Shown: positions 45,694 to 59,182 of the stretch, piece by piece
Layout of the letters: each line of letters opens with the position of its first letter
Numbering within the stretch: the first letter of the stretch is position 1
NCBI GenBank assembly: GCA_030686995.1
Contig: CM060680.1
Location: 85,495,104-85,559,103 of the forward strand
Direction of reading: 5' to 3'
DNA length: 64,000 bases
Source of the DNA: Artemisia argyi
Taxonomy: Eukaryota; Streptophyta; Magnoliopsida; Asterales; Asteraceae
Program-made: the position numbers and the translations under genes
The notes under the pieces: model-generated
Told to the model about the DNA's origin: nothing
Database searches by the model: none
The model's input: the letters and a program-made list of their open reading frames with translations, nothing else

Positions 45694-48167
45694 GGGTAGA
45701 GTCAGGCTCGTGACTCGAACAAAAACAAGCGCTTATTGGGAGGCAACCCAAGCTTTATTTATTTGTTTGTTTGTTTGTTTGTTTATTTGATTTTATTTGT
45801 TTCCGTATGCATGCTTTATTTTTATTGTTTGTGGCTCATGTTTCAAAGTAAATTGTGAAAATGCTTTATTTTGTTTTTAACTTCGTCTTAATTGCATCTA
45901 AAGGTATTTTGCGAAAGATAAGTGTAAGGGAGATCCAAATTTGTTTATAAGAACGAAATTGAGCATGAACCACAACAATATTAAATGAACATGTGTATTA
46001 GTATTCGTTAGAGTCAAATGCTTGTATCGAGTCATAATGTTTTGCAGGATTTTCCAGGAAGTAGGACATAAGTTTTTCCAGAAATTTTCCGGAAACTTAA
46101 CATAAAGATTTCTGCAGGTCACTTCTGACGGTGTCAGGAATTAATTCCTGACGACGTCATGTGTAAAATTCTGGAAATTTTTCTAGTTTTGTTTATACCG
46201 GAGTCTTAAAGTTTTTGTTGATTCTTTAGTTTTATAAACTCCAGGAAATCTGCAAACATTCATTCCACAAGCATTATATCTTTAATTGTTTTGTTTTTAT
46301 TCCTAAGTCTGGAATTGCATCTAGTTGTGAGTTTTCTTTGTTCGGATTGATGCTTCGGGTTTTTGTGATTGTTTTCTCAGGTTTAACAGGTTATGTTTGA
46401 CAAGAAGATGATTTATATTCTGGAAGGGAAGCTTTGATTGTTCATTTTCTTGGAGGAAGATCTAACCTTGCTACCTTATTATCCATACCGAGCGAATCAG
46501 GGGAGTATTTGATTTCATTCTTTTTACTTATTTCACTTTTACATTCTTTACTTGAACATTGGGGACAATGTTCATCCTAAGTGTAAGGGGAGGGTAAAAT
46601 GATGATACCTCATAGGAAACACTTTCGCTTGAGTTTGTTTGTTTGATGGTAGATGTGTAATAAAACTATGAGAAATACTTGTTAGTGTAATTTTAGCGCC
46701 AAATTTAAAATTTTTTACAACATTTAGGAGTGAAACTTTAGCCATAGCAAGCGTCTCATGGATAGGAGTCGTATGACTAGCACAAAACCGTACTATTCAG
46801 AAAAATTTTCCACCCAAATATGTGAGGTTCGCCTTTAGATTTGATACGAAAAGCATGTACTATTAGTGCTTATGAGTGTACCGGTAGCATTTAGATTTTA
46901 GAACTTGCGTTAGTGATGCATCCCGAGATCGCTAGTGAGACTACATTCGTGTAGTAGGATTTACTACATGATAAGAGGCATTAGGATCACCATTGTGTTA
47001 AACCCGTATCATAATTATTTGACCATTTAAGTCATATTACTTGGCTTGTTAAGTCAACTAATTTTTCCCACACCTTAGCGTTGTACTCATTTTTAGTACA
47101 CGAAACCCCTAGTACACCCCTCCGAGCCTATCTTTTCGTTTCTAACTTTAAGCATCTTACTTAAAGGAAGAATTTGTTACACCCCACTTAAATGTACACC
47201 CAAATCGCCTTAGCCTTTCGTGTATGCACTCATCTTTAGTGCATTATTGTTATTTGTTAAACCCTAAGTTAACTATCTAATTGATTACATGGTTGCTAAG
47301 TCGAGTCATATCCTTGTACATATTGTTTTGGGACGATTGGGACTCATGGGTAAAGTACTTATTTTATGGAGTAATGGGGAAGAACATCATTTTATTACCC
47401 TCATATGTACGTTAATCTTAAAAGTACTCCAAGTGTTTTGATTTTCTTAATTCGAGTCATTAGATTAGTTTATTGTAAAGTATGTAAAAATTCAAGTGTA
47501 AGGGGAATTTCCATTCCCTACGATGTATTATTTTGGATGGTAGGGTAAGAGTGTATGCACAAAAAAATAAATAAATAAATAAATAAAATAAAAAAAATAA
47601 ATAAAAAAGAGAAAAAACATACAGACTACCATCCCTTTTCATTCTATGTTCATTTTATGTTTTTGTTATTTTTCATTTATTAGCTTAAGTCGAGTCTAGT
47701 CTTGGCTTAGCAACGCCATATTGTACATGTAATTAACCAAGATTGTTAACTCGCCACCAGTAAAGACTGCCTATATCCAACAAAACCGTGTATTTCATTT
47801 CCCTACACCTAACGTTACAACCCTTTAAAAGACCTCTTTGATAGTTTATCCTAGGTGCTTACGCTATGTGGTGGAGGTTTGATCCTTTCCCAAGCCTATG
47901 GTAATCTATTTTGCTATGACAGGTTGTGAGAGATGTTTTCCATTTCCATTATGTGATATTACTTTATTACACCCGAGAGATGTGAGTATCTAAACACTAT
48001 TTGTGAGGTGCTAGTGTATGACCTCCGTGCTTGTCTTTGGTCTTTGGTGGAACGATTATTTGTTGTAATTACTTTTATATTAGTGTTAAATTACCCCTAA
48101 CTTGTATTTTGACTAGAATAAAAGCGCATTTGCTTGAGGACAAGCAAATCTCAAGTGTAAGGGTATA
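45694..48167 (+). other. Non-coding 3' region of element 2
   Basis: Homologous to 9716-12156. AAGTGTAAGGG occurs at about 45920, 46579, 47495 and 48153. The second is preceded by the ACATTG/CAATGT hairpin. The last follows GCTTGAGGACAAGC and abuts the LTR. Confidence 0.7.
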
Positions 48168-49726
48168 TGATGAGGTGAAAAATGAACCACTTTTAAGAGG
48201 TCATTTAAGCCGGAATTGGAATTTATTTGATCAAATATTACCCTAAATCGTTCCTTTTGTTATTTTAGGTACTTTGGGAGTGAATTCTGGAAAAGAAGGC
48301 ATTTTGGACGTTTTTGGAGCATAAAAGTGAAGAAAACGGCAAAGACTTAATTTTCCTTGCTGGGAACAGTGGATGACGGCGTCAAGAAGAAAAATCTTGA
48401 CGGCGTCAAGAGTAAAAGTGGTGACGGCCCAGAGAGAACGTGACGGCGTCACCCAAGGCCGTCACGTGTTAACTGGTCAAAACTTGCGCGCGGAGTAGCT
48501 GATATTGTTTTGGTCATAACTTTTGCATACGAACTCGGATTTAGATGATTCAAAAGCCCACGTGAAGAGGACGAAGAGATCTAAAATTTGGTGAAAAAAA
48601 GTTGTCGTGAAGCCATCATGATTATTCTGACGCCGTCAGATCGGGCCGACAGAAAATTAGCCTATAAATATAACACTATAACTTCACTTTTTGTAAGCCC
48701 TAAACCCTAAGGTCGATTCCTGGGTTTAGGTGGGTGTTTTTCCAGCAACTTAGAGGATTTCAATCACTCCATAAACATCATGTATTGGTTTGATGATTCT
48801 ATCTTAATTATGTTTTCCATTATCATTGTTGTTTGCTCTTCTTTGATGATGATTTGCTAATTCACCTTGTGTCTACTTATGATTATGTGAAACTTGTATA
48901 TAATTGATTAGATCTCATTGATTTCTTGTTGATGTTTTGTCTATCTCCATCAATGAGGGGCTTGTTGATGTGTGTGTCTATCTCCATCAATTAAGGCGTG
49001 ACAACTTCAATAGATCTAGTTGGTTTAGTTTATAATTCTTGTTTCCTATTGATTCTTGTTTTGATTGAATGAATTCGATGTTAGGCTTAAGAAAACTGGC
49101 AGACTTCCATAGGGTAACATGCTTGAACGTCTTAAGAAACACGAACCGATGTGTACTAGGTTTTTATGGTTGTATTTAATGCATGAGCGAATTCTAGTGA
49201 TCCCATGTTAGGAGCTTCTTAGCCGGCTCGACATAGGAGTGAAGTAGGAGCTTATAGGACTGGGGAATTAAGTGCGCCACCCCATGAATGGTATTAAGGA
49301 ATACAACCCGTCAATTAAAACAAGGTTACAATTCAATAGGTAGGATTGGATAGCTAGCAAGGAGTAACATATCATGGGTAGACATGCTTCACTTATCTTG
49401 TAGAACCCTAGTTTACTTTTCTTGTTAATTAGTTTAATTAGTAGCTTTTGGGTTAGTTGATTAGCAACTAATTCCGCCCACTCTCCCAATACCCGAGATT
49501 TTTACTTGCTTTTCATAAAATATAAAAATATAAAAAGAATCATCCTTCACCTTTAGACCCAGTTAGATTAATTTCAATCCTAACGACACTATTCCTAGCT
49601 GAACGATCAATCCCCCGGTACTTGTCACTATACTATACTACAACGATCAGGTACACTGTCTGGTGGGGGTTGTAAGCTTCTCAAGATCCCTTGAGAGGTA
49701 AAGCCTGGTGCGATTCCTACGTATCA
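48168..49726 (+). repeat. 3' LTR of element 2
   Basis: It starts TGATGAGGTG and ends CTACGTATCA, with scattered single-base differences from the 5' LTR. TSD ATCAC follows. Confidence 0.92.
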
Positions 49727-49731
49727 ATCAC

Positions 49732-50991
49732 ATATGCTCGGAGCATGTCTTCTAAGGTTTGGATGGTTCTTTCACTTTGTCCATCGGTCTGAGGATGGTA
49801 CGCTGTGCTCATGTCTAACTTAGTACCTAGAGCTTTCTGTAAAGATTTCCAGAAATGAGATGTGAATCGACTATCTCGATCAGAGATGATGGAGATAGGT
49901 ACTCCATGTCGGGTAACAATCTCTTTTAAGTACAACTGTGAGAGTGTATTCATTTCGTCGGTTTCCTTGATAGGCAGAAAGTGAGCGGATTTGGTGAGAC
50001 GATCAACGATGACCCATATGGTATCATATCCTGTTGACATCTTGGGTTGTTTGGTGATGAAGTCCATTGTAATCCGTTCCCATTTCCACATGGGAAGTTC
50101 GGGTTGTACCAACAATCCTGATGGTTTCTGATACTCTGCTTTTACTCTCGCACAAGTCAAACATTTTCTGACATACTCTGCTATGTCGGCTTTCATGTTT
50201 GGCCACCAATAGAGTTTCTTAAGATCCTGGTACATCTTGTCGGAACCTGGGTGGATGGAGTACTTTGATTTGTGCGACTCATGCATGATAAGGTCACGTA
50301 TTCCTCCATAGAGTGGAACCCAACTTCTTTCCTTAAAACAAAGCATTCCGTTTGATCTCTTCACAAAACCATTTGAGTTCTCCGGCATGCCGTAGATTAT
50401 TTCATTTGGTCTGTTCTCTTCTCGAAGAGCTTCGGATTGTGCTTGAAGTATTTGCGATGGAAGAGGCGAACAAACCGTCATTCCCAAGGATTGAACCCTG
50501 AGAGGTTTTATTCGTTCCTTCCTGCTTAAGGCATCTACCACGACGTTTGCTTTTCCCGGATGGTAGCGAATCTCACAATCGTAATTGCTAAGCAATTCTA
50601 ACCATCGGCGTTGCCTCATATTCAACTCCTTTTGATCTAGGATATGTTGAAGACTTTTGTGATCTGTGTATACCGTGCACTTGGTGTCGAACAGATAGTG
50701 TCTCCATATCTTAAGAGCAAATACTACTGCTCCTAATTCTAAATCATGAGTTGTATAATTTACTTCATGCGTCTTGAATTGTCGTGAAGCATAAACTATC
50801 ACTTTGTCTCTTTGCATCAGTACCGCACCTAAACCATGGTACGACGCGTCGCAGTACACTACGAAGTCTTCACTTCCTTCCGGTAGTGCTAAAATCGGGG
50901 CTTCACAGAGTTTCTTCTTTAACAACTGAAAAGCCGATTCCTGCTTTTCCTCCCAACTGTACTTCTTATTCTTTTGTGTTAACTCGGTCAA
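49732..50991 (-). pseudogene. Tekay RNase H and integrase core
   Basis: RNase [19 protein letters not shown], then [20 protein letters not shown]. Integrase: an HHCC zinc finger ([16 protein letters not shown] and [11 protein letters not shown]), then the catalytic core with [25 protein letters not shown] and [16 protein letters not shown] (the D, D and E residues). The frame is broken after YVID by element 2. A stop (TAA) separates it from the RT. Confidence 0.92.
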
Positions 50992-51024
50992 AGGCTTGGC
51001 GATTTTTGAAAAACCTTCAATGAA

Positions 51025-51767
51025 TTACCTGTAGTAACCGGCAAGACCTAAGAATTGGCGTATTTCCGTGGGGTTGGTAGGAGATGTCCAATCCTTAACG
51101 GCCTCAATCTTTGCCGGATCCACGTGGATGCCTTGACTATCGATAACGTGACCTAGAAATTGTACAGTTCTAATCCAGAAATCACACTTACAGAACTTTG
51201 CATACAGCTCTTCCTTTTTGAGCAACTCTAAGATGATCCTCAAGTGTTCCGCATGTTCTTTCTCGTTACGAGAATAGATTAAGATGTCATCTATGAATAC
51301 TATCACAAATTATCTAAGTATGGTTTGCATACTCGATTCATCAAATCCATAAACACTGCGGGCGCATTGGTTAAACCAAATGGCATCACTTGGAATTTGA
51401 AGTGTCCGTATCGAGTCCTAAAAGCTGTTTTGAGAATATCTTCCTCCTTAACTCTTAGTTGATGGTACCCTGACCTTAAGTCGATCTTCGAATAGACACT
51501 CGATCCTTGTAGTTGATCAAACAAATCACCGATCCTGGGTAGGGGATACCGATTCTTCACGGTTAATTTGTTTAATTCTCGGTAGTCAATGCACATTCGG
51601 AAAGTTCCGTCTTTCTTCTTAACGAATAGGACTGGAGCTCCCCAAGGTGATGAACTTGGTCGGATGAAACCCTTATCTAACAACTCTTCTAGTTGTTCGG
51701 CTAATTCCTTCATCTCGGACGGGGCTAACCTATAAGGTGCTCTTGCCACCGCTCCTGCTCCAGGCAC
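51025..51767 (-). pseudogene. Tekay reverse transcriptase
   Basis: Ty3-type [22 protein letters not shown], then [25 protein letters not shown], and the catalytic box [11 protein letters not shown] 1-nt deletion near 51305 shifts the frame before the FIDD box. A stop follows GLAGYYR. Confidence 0.93.
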
Positions 51768-51986
51768 GAGATCTATATGGAATTCTACTTGGCGGGTAGG
51801 TGGAAGGCCGGGTAAATCGTCAGGAAAAACTTCTGGAAACTCCTTGACGACGGGAACGTCCTCAAGTCATTTTTCCTTTGATTTATCTTTCGTTACTCGA
51901 ACCATGAATACTTGACAACCTTGATTCATGTATTTCACCGTTCTGAGGTATGAGATGATACCGTGTCGCGGTTTACTCTTATCACC

Positions 51987-53544
51987 CTAGATAATGAGAG
52001 TTTCACCGTTAAATGGAATGTGGACTGCTTTCTCATCACAGATGATTCTAGCATGGTGTTTGGATAGCCAATCCATTCCGACGACGACATCAAAACTACC
52101 TAGTTGTGTAGGCAGGAGGTTGATGGGAAAAGTTTCGTTTTGTCGGGTTAGGGTGCAATTCTGAATTGCGGTGTCTATGCCTATTAAATCTCCGTTGGCC
52201 ATTTCGATATCATAGGCAGTATCTAACTTAGAGGGGGCAATGTTAAGTAAGGGGGCAAAGGAAGTAGACATAAAACTCTTATCGGCTCCGGAGTCAAATA
52301 ATACTTTAGCACTATGATGATTGAGTAGGAACGTACCCGTGACTACGTCTGGGTTCTTTGACGGATTTCCTTCTCCCATCACATAGGCTCTCCCACGAGC
52401 GTTGTTTATCTGACCATTTCCTTTGGTGCATTGGTTCTTGTAATGGCCAATTTCTCCACAAGTGTAGCATGTTGGGGTCACGGGTTGCAAATTGCTCCCG
52501 GTAGCGGGGACCTTGCAATCCTTGGCTTGATGGCCCACTTTCTGACACTTTGTACACTTAATGGTGCACTGCCCATAGTGGTGTAACTTGCACTTGTGGC
52601 ATTGAGGTTTTGGAACCGCATATCCCCCACTTCCAGTGGCGGTATATGCTTTGGCAGTCTCTTGCCTAGGGTTCTATTGACTATTGCGGTTGTTGTAGTT
52701 GTGGCGGTTTTGATTGTTGTTCCTAGGGTTGTTGTTTGAGTTGTTGTTGTAGTGGTTGCCACTGTTGGTGTGTGTGGTCCTTTTGTCATCAAGCTTTCGC
52801 TTGAGTTCTTTGTTACACTTGACCACTCGGTCCAACAGCTTCTAAGCGAGGGTCATTGCCACTTCTAGAGTTGGTGGGTTTGACGAGGTAACATCTCCTT
52901 CCATGCTCCGAGGGAGTCCTTCGACATATTTCTCCCTGGGTCCTTTCGAAATCTGGCACCATCGTGGGGCATAGTGCCGATAGTTCTTGGAACCTCCTGT
53001 TATATGTCCTGAGATCAATCCCTTTCACTATTAACTCGTGAAATTCATCTTCCAACTTTCTCAGCTCAGCACGGGGGCAGTACTTCCTCAATATTTTTGC
53101 TTTGAACTCGGTCCAGGTGAGTTGGAATGCTTTAGTCATCCCCATAGTTTGGGTGATGGTATTCCACCAAGACAGGGCATCTTGCAAAAGTGTTCCAGTA
53201 GTAAAGGTAACTTTGCAATCCTCCGAACAGCCACTCCTTTGAAAGACTGTTTCGGTTCGCTTGAACCACTGAGTAAGTCCAGTCACTCCTTCTGTACCCT
53301 TGTAGAAAGTTGGTTGACAACCTATAAAATCTTTATAGGTACACTTTCGGGGTACAGAGGTTCCACTTCCTCCTGGTGGTATGCTGGTGCCGCTATTGCG
53401 TGCATTTGCTTCCAAACCAGCGGCGACACCGTCAGCAATTGCTTTCTCGATATCAGCCTGAGTCATAGTTGGTGTGGACGTTTCAGTTACAGGTGTTGCG
53501 GTTTCGGGTGTTGTAGTCGCAGTCGCTTTCCTTGTCTTAGCCAT
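51987..53544 (-). pseudogene. Tekay Gag and aspartic protease
   Basis: The Gag start is MAKTRKATATTT at 53544. The capsid part contains FYKGTEGVTGLTQWFKRTE. A frameshift lies near 52920 and a TAG near 52680. The nucleocapsid has knuckles [14 protein letters not shown] and [14 protein letters not shown]. The protease has [12 protein letters not shown] with the D-S-G triad, then [14 protein letters not shown] further TGA lies between protease and RT (near 51868). Confidence 0.88.
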
Positions 53545-53914
53545 GACTCTATCAATATCATATATATAACCACGTTATGTTGAGAAATTATCGCGTAAAA
53601 TTTATAACATTATAAATAATCATCACGACATGCTTGAATAAATCACAACACACAATAGAAGTATAAATGATTGGTTTGGTTTGTATGGACTGACATTCCC
53701 TGTGACAACATATATATGAGAACACAACAACGCATAAAGATACAACCATAAAAACATAGATCAACATCAATATATTACAACGTAACTGACAACATAATAT
53801 TAATAATGTCTCGTTCATTCGTTTTACAAATAAAACATAACAATACAAGATTCCTTTATTAATGCCATATTGGCAGGCTAAGATAGTCCTTAGCTATAAT
53901 GATATGTCCCTGAT

Positions 53915-55012
53915 CTATGGATTCCCTGGTGCATCCCCGAGTCTGCGCTGAAGGTCTTCAATCATAGTCATCATGGTCTCTATTGTCAAGTCTCTGGCTC
54001 TCTCTCTAGCCTGGGTGTCTATAATCATACTCCTCAGGTTTAGGACCTGAATGCTGATCCTGTCGATCTCGTCATCCTGCGAATCGATCTCTCCTTGCAT
54101 CATGATAGCAATACCTCCCAAGGTACGTATCGTCTCAATAGCCCCTTGCAGATGGGTGCTCATCAATTCAAAGCTCTCCTCCATTGCCAACTGACCAATC
54201 TCAAGGTTTCCTACATCTTCTCCTATAGCCTCTATCTGCTCTAGTGGGAAATCATCGATAACTCTCATGATGTCATCAAGACGATCCTCATGGCGGGCTA
54301 TCCTGGCGGCTAGTAAAGGTATGGTATGGTGGATGGGTTCTCCGGTAACTGGAAGAATCCTAGAAGCAGCTGAGGATGAACTCTCTCCTAGTTCCCTAGC
54401 ACTTGGAGCACCTTCCTGAGATCTCCAGTACTGAAGGATTGGAAGTAAGAAAGACCATCATCGAGCATCGACCCTCCTACGGGTCTTAGGACGGGAAGTA
54501 GTTGCTCACCGGGGTCAGATAGGGATGAAACCACGATACGTAGCCTCCTACGAGGTGGAGCTGATAGTGAGGTAATGGTTGGTGAATAAGGTGCTGGTAA
54601 GGGTACAGTAGTGGTTTGTCAATAAAAGACGGTGGTTGGTGGAACTGGGGATAGTCGTATAGTCCTAGGGTGCTCAAGGGATGAGGATGGTGATGGCTTA
54701 ATTCCAGTCATAGGTGATGTGGGAAATATCACTGGTGCTGGTGATACGAATGGAGTAGGTAGGGGTGGAGATGGTGGTGGTATAGGTGGAGTAGGTGTCA
54801 AATGCACCCGTTTCCGGGGGGTGTGCTTACAGACAGGACCTCCTCCGTAACGTCGGAAAGGTTGGCCAAAGGGTTCTGGCTCGTAAATCTAGAGTTGACG
54901 TACATGCCTATGCCTGCGGTTTTGAGCAGGTGATGGGGTTGGTGGTATTGGGAGAGAAGTTTCCGAGTCCGAGTCAGATGAGAAGGTGATAGGATGGGAA
55001 GATGACGACATG
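53915..55012 (-). pseudogene. Pre-gag ORF of the Tekay-like element, decayed
   Basis: A minus-strand frame from about 55012 opens MSSSSHPITFSSDSDSETS and is Ser/Pro-rich (PPIPPPSPPLPTPF), with a stop after RHRHVRQL and later frame changes. Its C-terminal part (to 53915) is a predicted coiled coil, HEDRLDDIMRVIDDFPLEQ and on to MIEDLQRRLGDAPGNP. It lies between the 5' LTR and gag. Its function is unknown. Confidence 0.5.
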
Positions 55013-55230
55013 GTACTGTATAAATCCCGAATAGTAAATGCAAGTCATTAATATAATCATAAACTACGTTAACATTATAAAAAGCTCATATGATAAATAA
55101 CATTTTCTAACCGTTGATGGAGCTGCGAAGGCACGGAGGGCGTAACATGATTTTTGTAAAAATGGTCCGTTTTAAAAGCGTAGTTATAGTCTAGTGTTTT
55201 TAAAATACACCTGGTTCTCTATAACCTTGG

Positions 55231-55242
55231 CTCTGATGTCAA
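55231..55242 (-). promoter_or_regulatory. Primer binding site of the Tekay-like element
   Basis: The minus strand reads TTGACATCAGAGCC just inside the right LTR, a near match to TGGTATCAGAGC, complementary to initiator tRNA-Met. Confidence 0.6.
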
Positions 55243-55244
55243 TC

Positions 55245-58200
55245 TGTCACACCCCCTAAATTTCAACTAGAGCAGCGGAAGACTTTGTGGGGTATTACTT
55301 AGAGGATCGAAGTCAACGTCATAGAAAACGACTCAAAGAGACGTTTTAAAGTTATGTTTATCATTCACTTAAAAGCAAATTTTCAAATACAAAGTTGTTC
55401 CATTAGTTTTAACATATCATAGAAGATACGAGTTATTAAAAGCGAATGACAAAACATTTTATTTAACACCCGTATAGGGGTTTAGTGCCCTCTCCATGCC
55501 TTGAGCTCCTTCGCATTAATTTCCTGAGATAAACATGCTAAAAGTCAACAAAAGTTGAGTGATATTCATAGGTTTAAGTTTTGTAGTTGAGCACAAGCGA
55601 TAGTGATAATTGCATCGATTTACAATTATAAGTTAAAAATCATTTATTATTGCATTAAGCTCATGACACTCATCCGATTAACAGATCTCATCATAAATGA
55701 TGGATTATAGTAACAGGGGCCATCGGATAGGTCCTTGCCAGTAACCTATTAGATTTCAAATAAAGTGCGTTTGGTTGTTTTTTCAACGCCCAAACGGGGA
55801 TTGTCAATCCCTAATAGATCTATCAACAATTATTTACGTTCACCCTCTGGGTGACTAAGGCTCATGATATGAGGGGCTTTTGGCAATAAGGGACTTAAGC
55901 AATAACAATTTCAGGCATAGTATAAGAAAATACTTGTGTTCAGATTTTAAAGCATGTATCTCCCCACGAAAACAGTTTTATAAAAGTGGGCTATAAACTC
56001 ACCTTAGTGGTTTAGTGATAAAAATATCGATACTCAATTTGCAAAATGAGAACGGCTCCACACACGACCTAGATAATATATGGCAAGTTTCAGTGTTTGA
56101 TAGTCTTAATGTTTTAATCGCGAGTAGTTTTTGAATACGTGAATTGTTAATTTAACGATAGTAAAACTTTTGGTTTTTATAGTATATCGTACGTTTAGTT
56201 TAGTTATATATATAAATATAACGTAAAGTTTAATAATAATAATAATAGTTTGAAATAAACTGTAACGTCGTGACGTGAAATCGTAAAAATGGAAAATAAA
56301 AAAAAAAATGTTAATTTTTATATATGGCCCTTGTCTTTTCCAAAAAATTACACTTTTTACCCTAACGGCGTTAGCGTTACACCGTTAGTCCAAAATTAAA
56401 TATATTTACGTTTAACGTCCAAAACTTTATAATTCTTACACTTTTCACCCAAAAGTTTATAAAATCAGTTTTTAATCCTTAAGTTTGTGAAATGACAGTT
56501 TTCACCCCAACTTTGTAAAATTGACACTTTTGACCCGAATTTTATAAAATTTGCAAATTTAGTCCAAAATTCACCAAATTCAAAACTTAGTGTTTTTATT
56601 TCTTAATTAGTTTAAAAATGGCTTATTTAACTTTTCCTAACAGCTTATTAGTCGAAAAGCTTATTTGATAGCTTATGGGCTTTTAACGAAATAACTAAGG
56701 CCCGTTAAGGTTTTTAGATCCAATGGGCCTACGAGGGTTTTGGGCTTTGTTTTGGGCTAAGGTTAGGATTATAAAAACGTTACCAAACTGCTTATTGTAA
56801 CAGCTTATGGGATCGGCTTATTTTTGGATGATTGGGCCTTAAGGCCCAATCGATACTAATTAGTTTTCTGAATTAGTCTCCAAGTCGATTTGCTTTGTGA
56901 TTTTTATAGGTTCAAAACGCGATTTTCATTACAAAGTTTTTATACAAAAATGATTGTTTGTCAGGGGGTCTATTGGTTTGTGAAATAAAATAATATGCTC
57001 GTTAAGTAGATTTTAAAGACATGCGTTCGTTTTGAGCGTAGCATGGAACGAGTTTTTATAAAAAGACTTAGAAAAATTTAAGAGTTTTTAAGACTTGTTT
57101 GTATACGTTAGAATGGTATTCCAAAATAGTTTGTACGTAGCTTTTTAGTTTCAAAACTTTATATAACTTGATTGTTGAGGTGGAAAATATATAGACTAAT
57201 GTAAAATATGTATATGTTGTTTATTTAGTTTTCGAATAATAAGGTGCATTTGTTTGTGTCGTGTACGAAAATAATGCAAATGTATGTTTAGCTAAATATT
57301 GAAAAGAGTCGTTTAGGAACTTACGACACCAAAATGGTGGGGTAAAATGAGACGTAGAGTCGAGAAGAGAGTGGTATGAGTGCGTAGTGTGAATGTTTGC
57401 TCGACCAAGGTTCACAAACAACAACTTGTTCCTCCTAAACCCACACGATTAGCCTTGAAATCCTACCCAAGTGCTTCGACCCAAGACTAGACTCGATACT
57501 TAGTAATTTTGGTAAGTTTTTGCGTTGCATGTAATGAAAAACGAAAGCATGCATGCATGCATGGGGTTTATATATGGTACCTAGTGTATCCTAGTATCTA
57601 AAATTTAATGAGATGGGATTGTTACGTGTATTCAAAAGTCCTGAAGTGTAAGAGTAAACATGTTACTCAAGGTTTTTGGTTTCTTATGTGTCAACATGCT
57701 CACTTTCAAAGAAAACGTGGGATTTGGAAATAAACAATGGCATGGTACTTGTGAAAAAAGATTTTAAAGGGTGTAGTACTTTGCCTAGGTGAATATAATA
57801 TGAAAATGAGTGTGCATGAAAAAAGGAGGTACTAGTTTGCTTGAATCATGCATGTCGACCACTATATTGTTTGTAAACCAATTTGTAAATCGGTTAAGAC
57901 TTGTGATATTTGATAACTTTGCAACATTTAGACATTAGTTTGTGTTTAGAATTTATTTTTAGGACCTTATAGCAACAAACGTGGGTTAAAATGGTTTGGT
58001 TTTGAATTTGTTGAGATTTTATGAAATCGTTTTTAGACAAATGCTTTGCCTCGTAAAAATGTATCTAGACTCGATGTGAGAAACTAAAAATCGACACTCT
58101 AAATGTTGGCTAGGGGAGGAACGAGGGTGTGTAAAAATATAGGGGTGTCGTGTGTAGGATTTGGACGTACGAGGCTCGTTTCTTACTTGTCCTAGTCGAG

Positions 58201-58659
58201 TGGTTTGAAAACAAAAGAAAGAAAATGGGCTTAAAAGGATTGGGCCGTGAATAGTAACAGGCCAGAAATTTGTGTTGGGCTTGGTGTGTAATTAGGGGTC
58301 CGGTTTGGTGTAGTTATAAATAAGTAAAAATATTAATTATGATTAGTGAAAAGTTTAGAAATTTATTAGTGAGACGTTTACGTGAGTCCGGACGTTGTCG
58401 AACGCGTTTTGTTAAAATACGTTACGTAAGTTCGTATGTGATAAAAGTTTAATATTCTCGCGATTGTTAGACTATAGTGGTACATGTGTGAGCATCGTTC
58501 CGAGGAAAAAGGATTTATAAGTATCGTAGTGATTTCGAGTAACATAGCACTTTTAAATAAAAAAAAATTATTATTGGTAAAAACGTTATTAATTAACGTA
58601 ATGATATATTAATCTTTGATTAACTTTTACTATTCATAGGGAAATTACGGGAGATTACA
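55245..58659 (-). repeat. 5' LTR of the Tekay-like element (3415 bp)
   Basis: A close copy of 38832-42230, with 16 extra bases near 57465. TSD TGAAT follows at 58660. Confidence 0.9.
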
Positions 58660-58766
58660 TGAATAAAGAAAACATTTGAGTAACTTTTGTTTTTTTTTAT
58701 TATTATTCCGCTGTGCAAATCATTGTTTCTATAATCCTAGATGGGCTAAACGATTGATTCTCAACA

Positions 58767-59177
58767 CAATGCTTACTTGAGGTTTAGTAAACTCTGAAAG
58801 TTTGGTTAAATTATGTGTGTAGGACTTATGTGGAGCCATGGAAGGAAATACAAATAAAGGTTTTCCGAGATGAAGAATAATTATCAATGCATTATTCAAA
58901 CTATGGTTGATATTGTCATGGATTCTACATGTCTAAATTTTGTGTAATGAACAAGAAATTTGACATTGGCATTGCCAACAAAAAATGTTGCAAGTCCTAC
59001 TACACTTGTTAGGCTTGAAAGTCATTTATGTCAAAATGCCTAGACTAGAAAACATTTCGGTTCACAACTCACACTTGTGTTGAAGATTTTGTATCCACGT
59101 CTACTTGTTCGTCTTGTGTCAAACTTGCATGCTATGTGTTTTAGGGTAGTAAAGAAAACAAAAGACTTTTAAGCAAA
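58767..59177. other. Intergenic, nothing recognised
   Basis: AT-rich, between the copia LTR end and the next LTR. No coding signal. Confidence 0.5.
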
Positions 59178-59182
59178 AATAC

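Larger units (their letters stand above)
42991..49726 (+). mobile_element. Athila-like non-autonomous element carrying an orphan ORF (element 2)
   Basis: LTRs of 1559 bp each (42991-44549 and 48168-49726), TSD ATCAC (42986-42990 and 49727-49731), and a primer site TGGCGCCGCAGCCCGGGG after the left LTR. The LTR ends, 5' leader and 3' region match element 1. Between them is no gag or pol, only the ORF at 44713-45693. Few differences between its LTRs are visible, so it is young. It lies within the Tekay integrase. Confidence 0.9.
38832..58659 (-). mobile_element. Tekay-like chromovirus (Ty3/gypsy), interrupted
   Basis: LTRs lie at 38832-42230 and 55245-58659, with TSD TGAAT (38827-38831 and 58660-58664). 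All coding parts lie on the minus strand, so the right LTR is the 5' one. Order: pre-gag ORF, Gag, protease, RT, RNase H, integrase, chromodomain. The chromodomain and domain order place it in the chromoviruses; Tekay/Del is the best fit. The integrase is split by element 2 (42991-49726). Several stops and frameshifts make it non-functional. It is inserted in the copia LTR. Confidence 0.9.
38520..58766 (+). repeat. Copia-type LTR (about 414 bp), split by the Tekay element
   Basis: Two pieces, 38520-38831 and 58665-58766, rejoin across the Tekay insertion. The ends form a 10-bp inverted repeat, TGTTGAGAAT...ATTCTCAACA. A TATA box ctatataaagg lies at about 38702. No 5' LTR was seen in the window. 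Confidence 0.75.
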
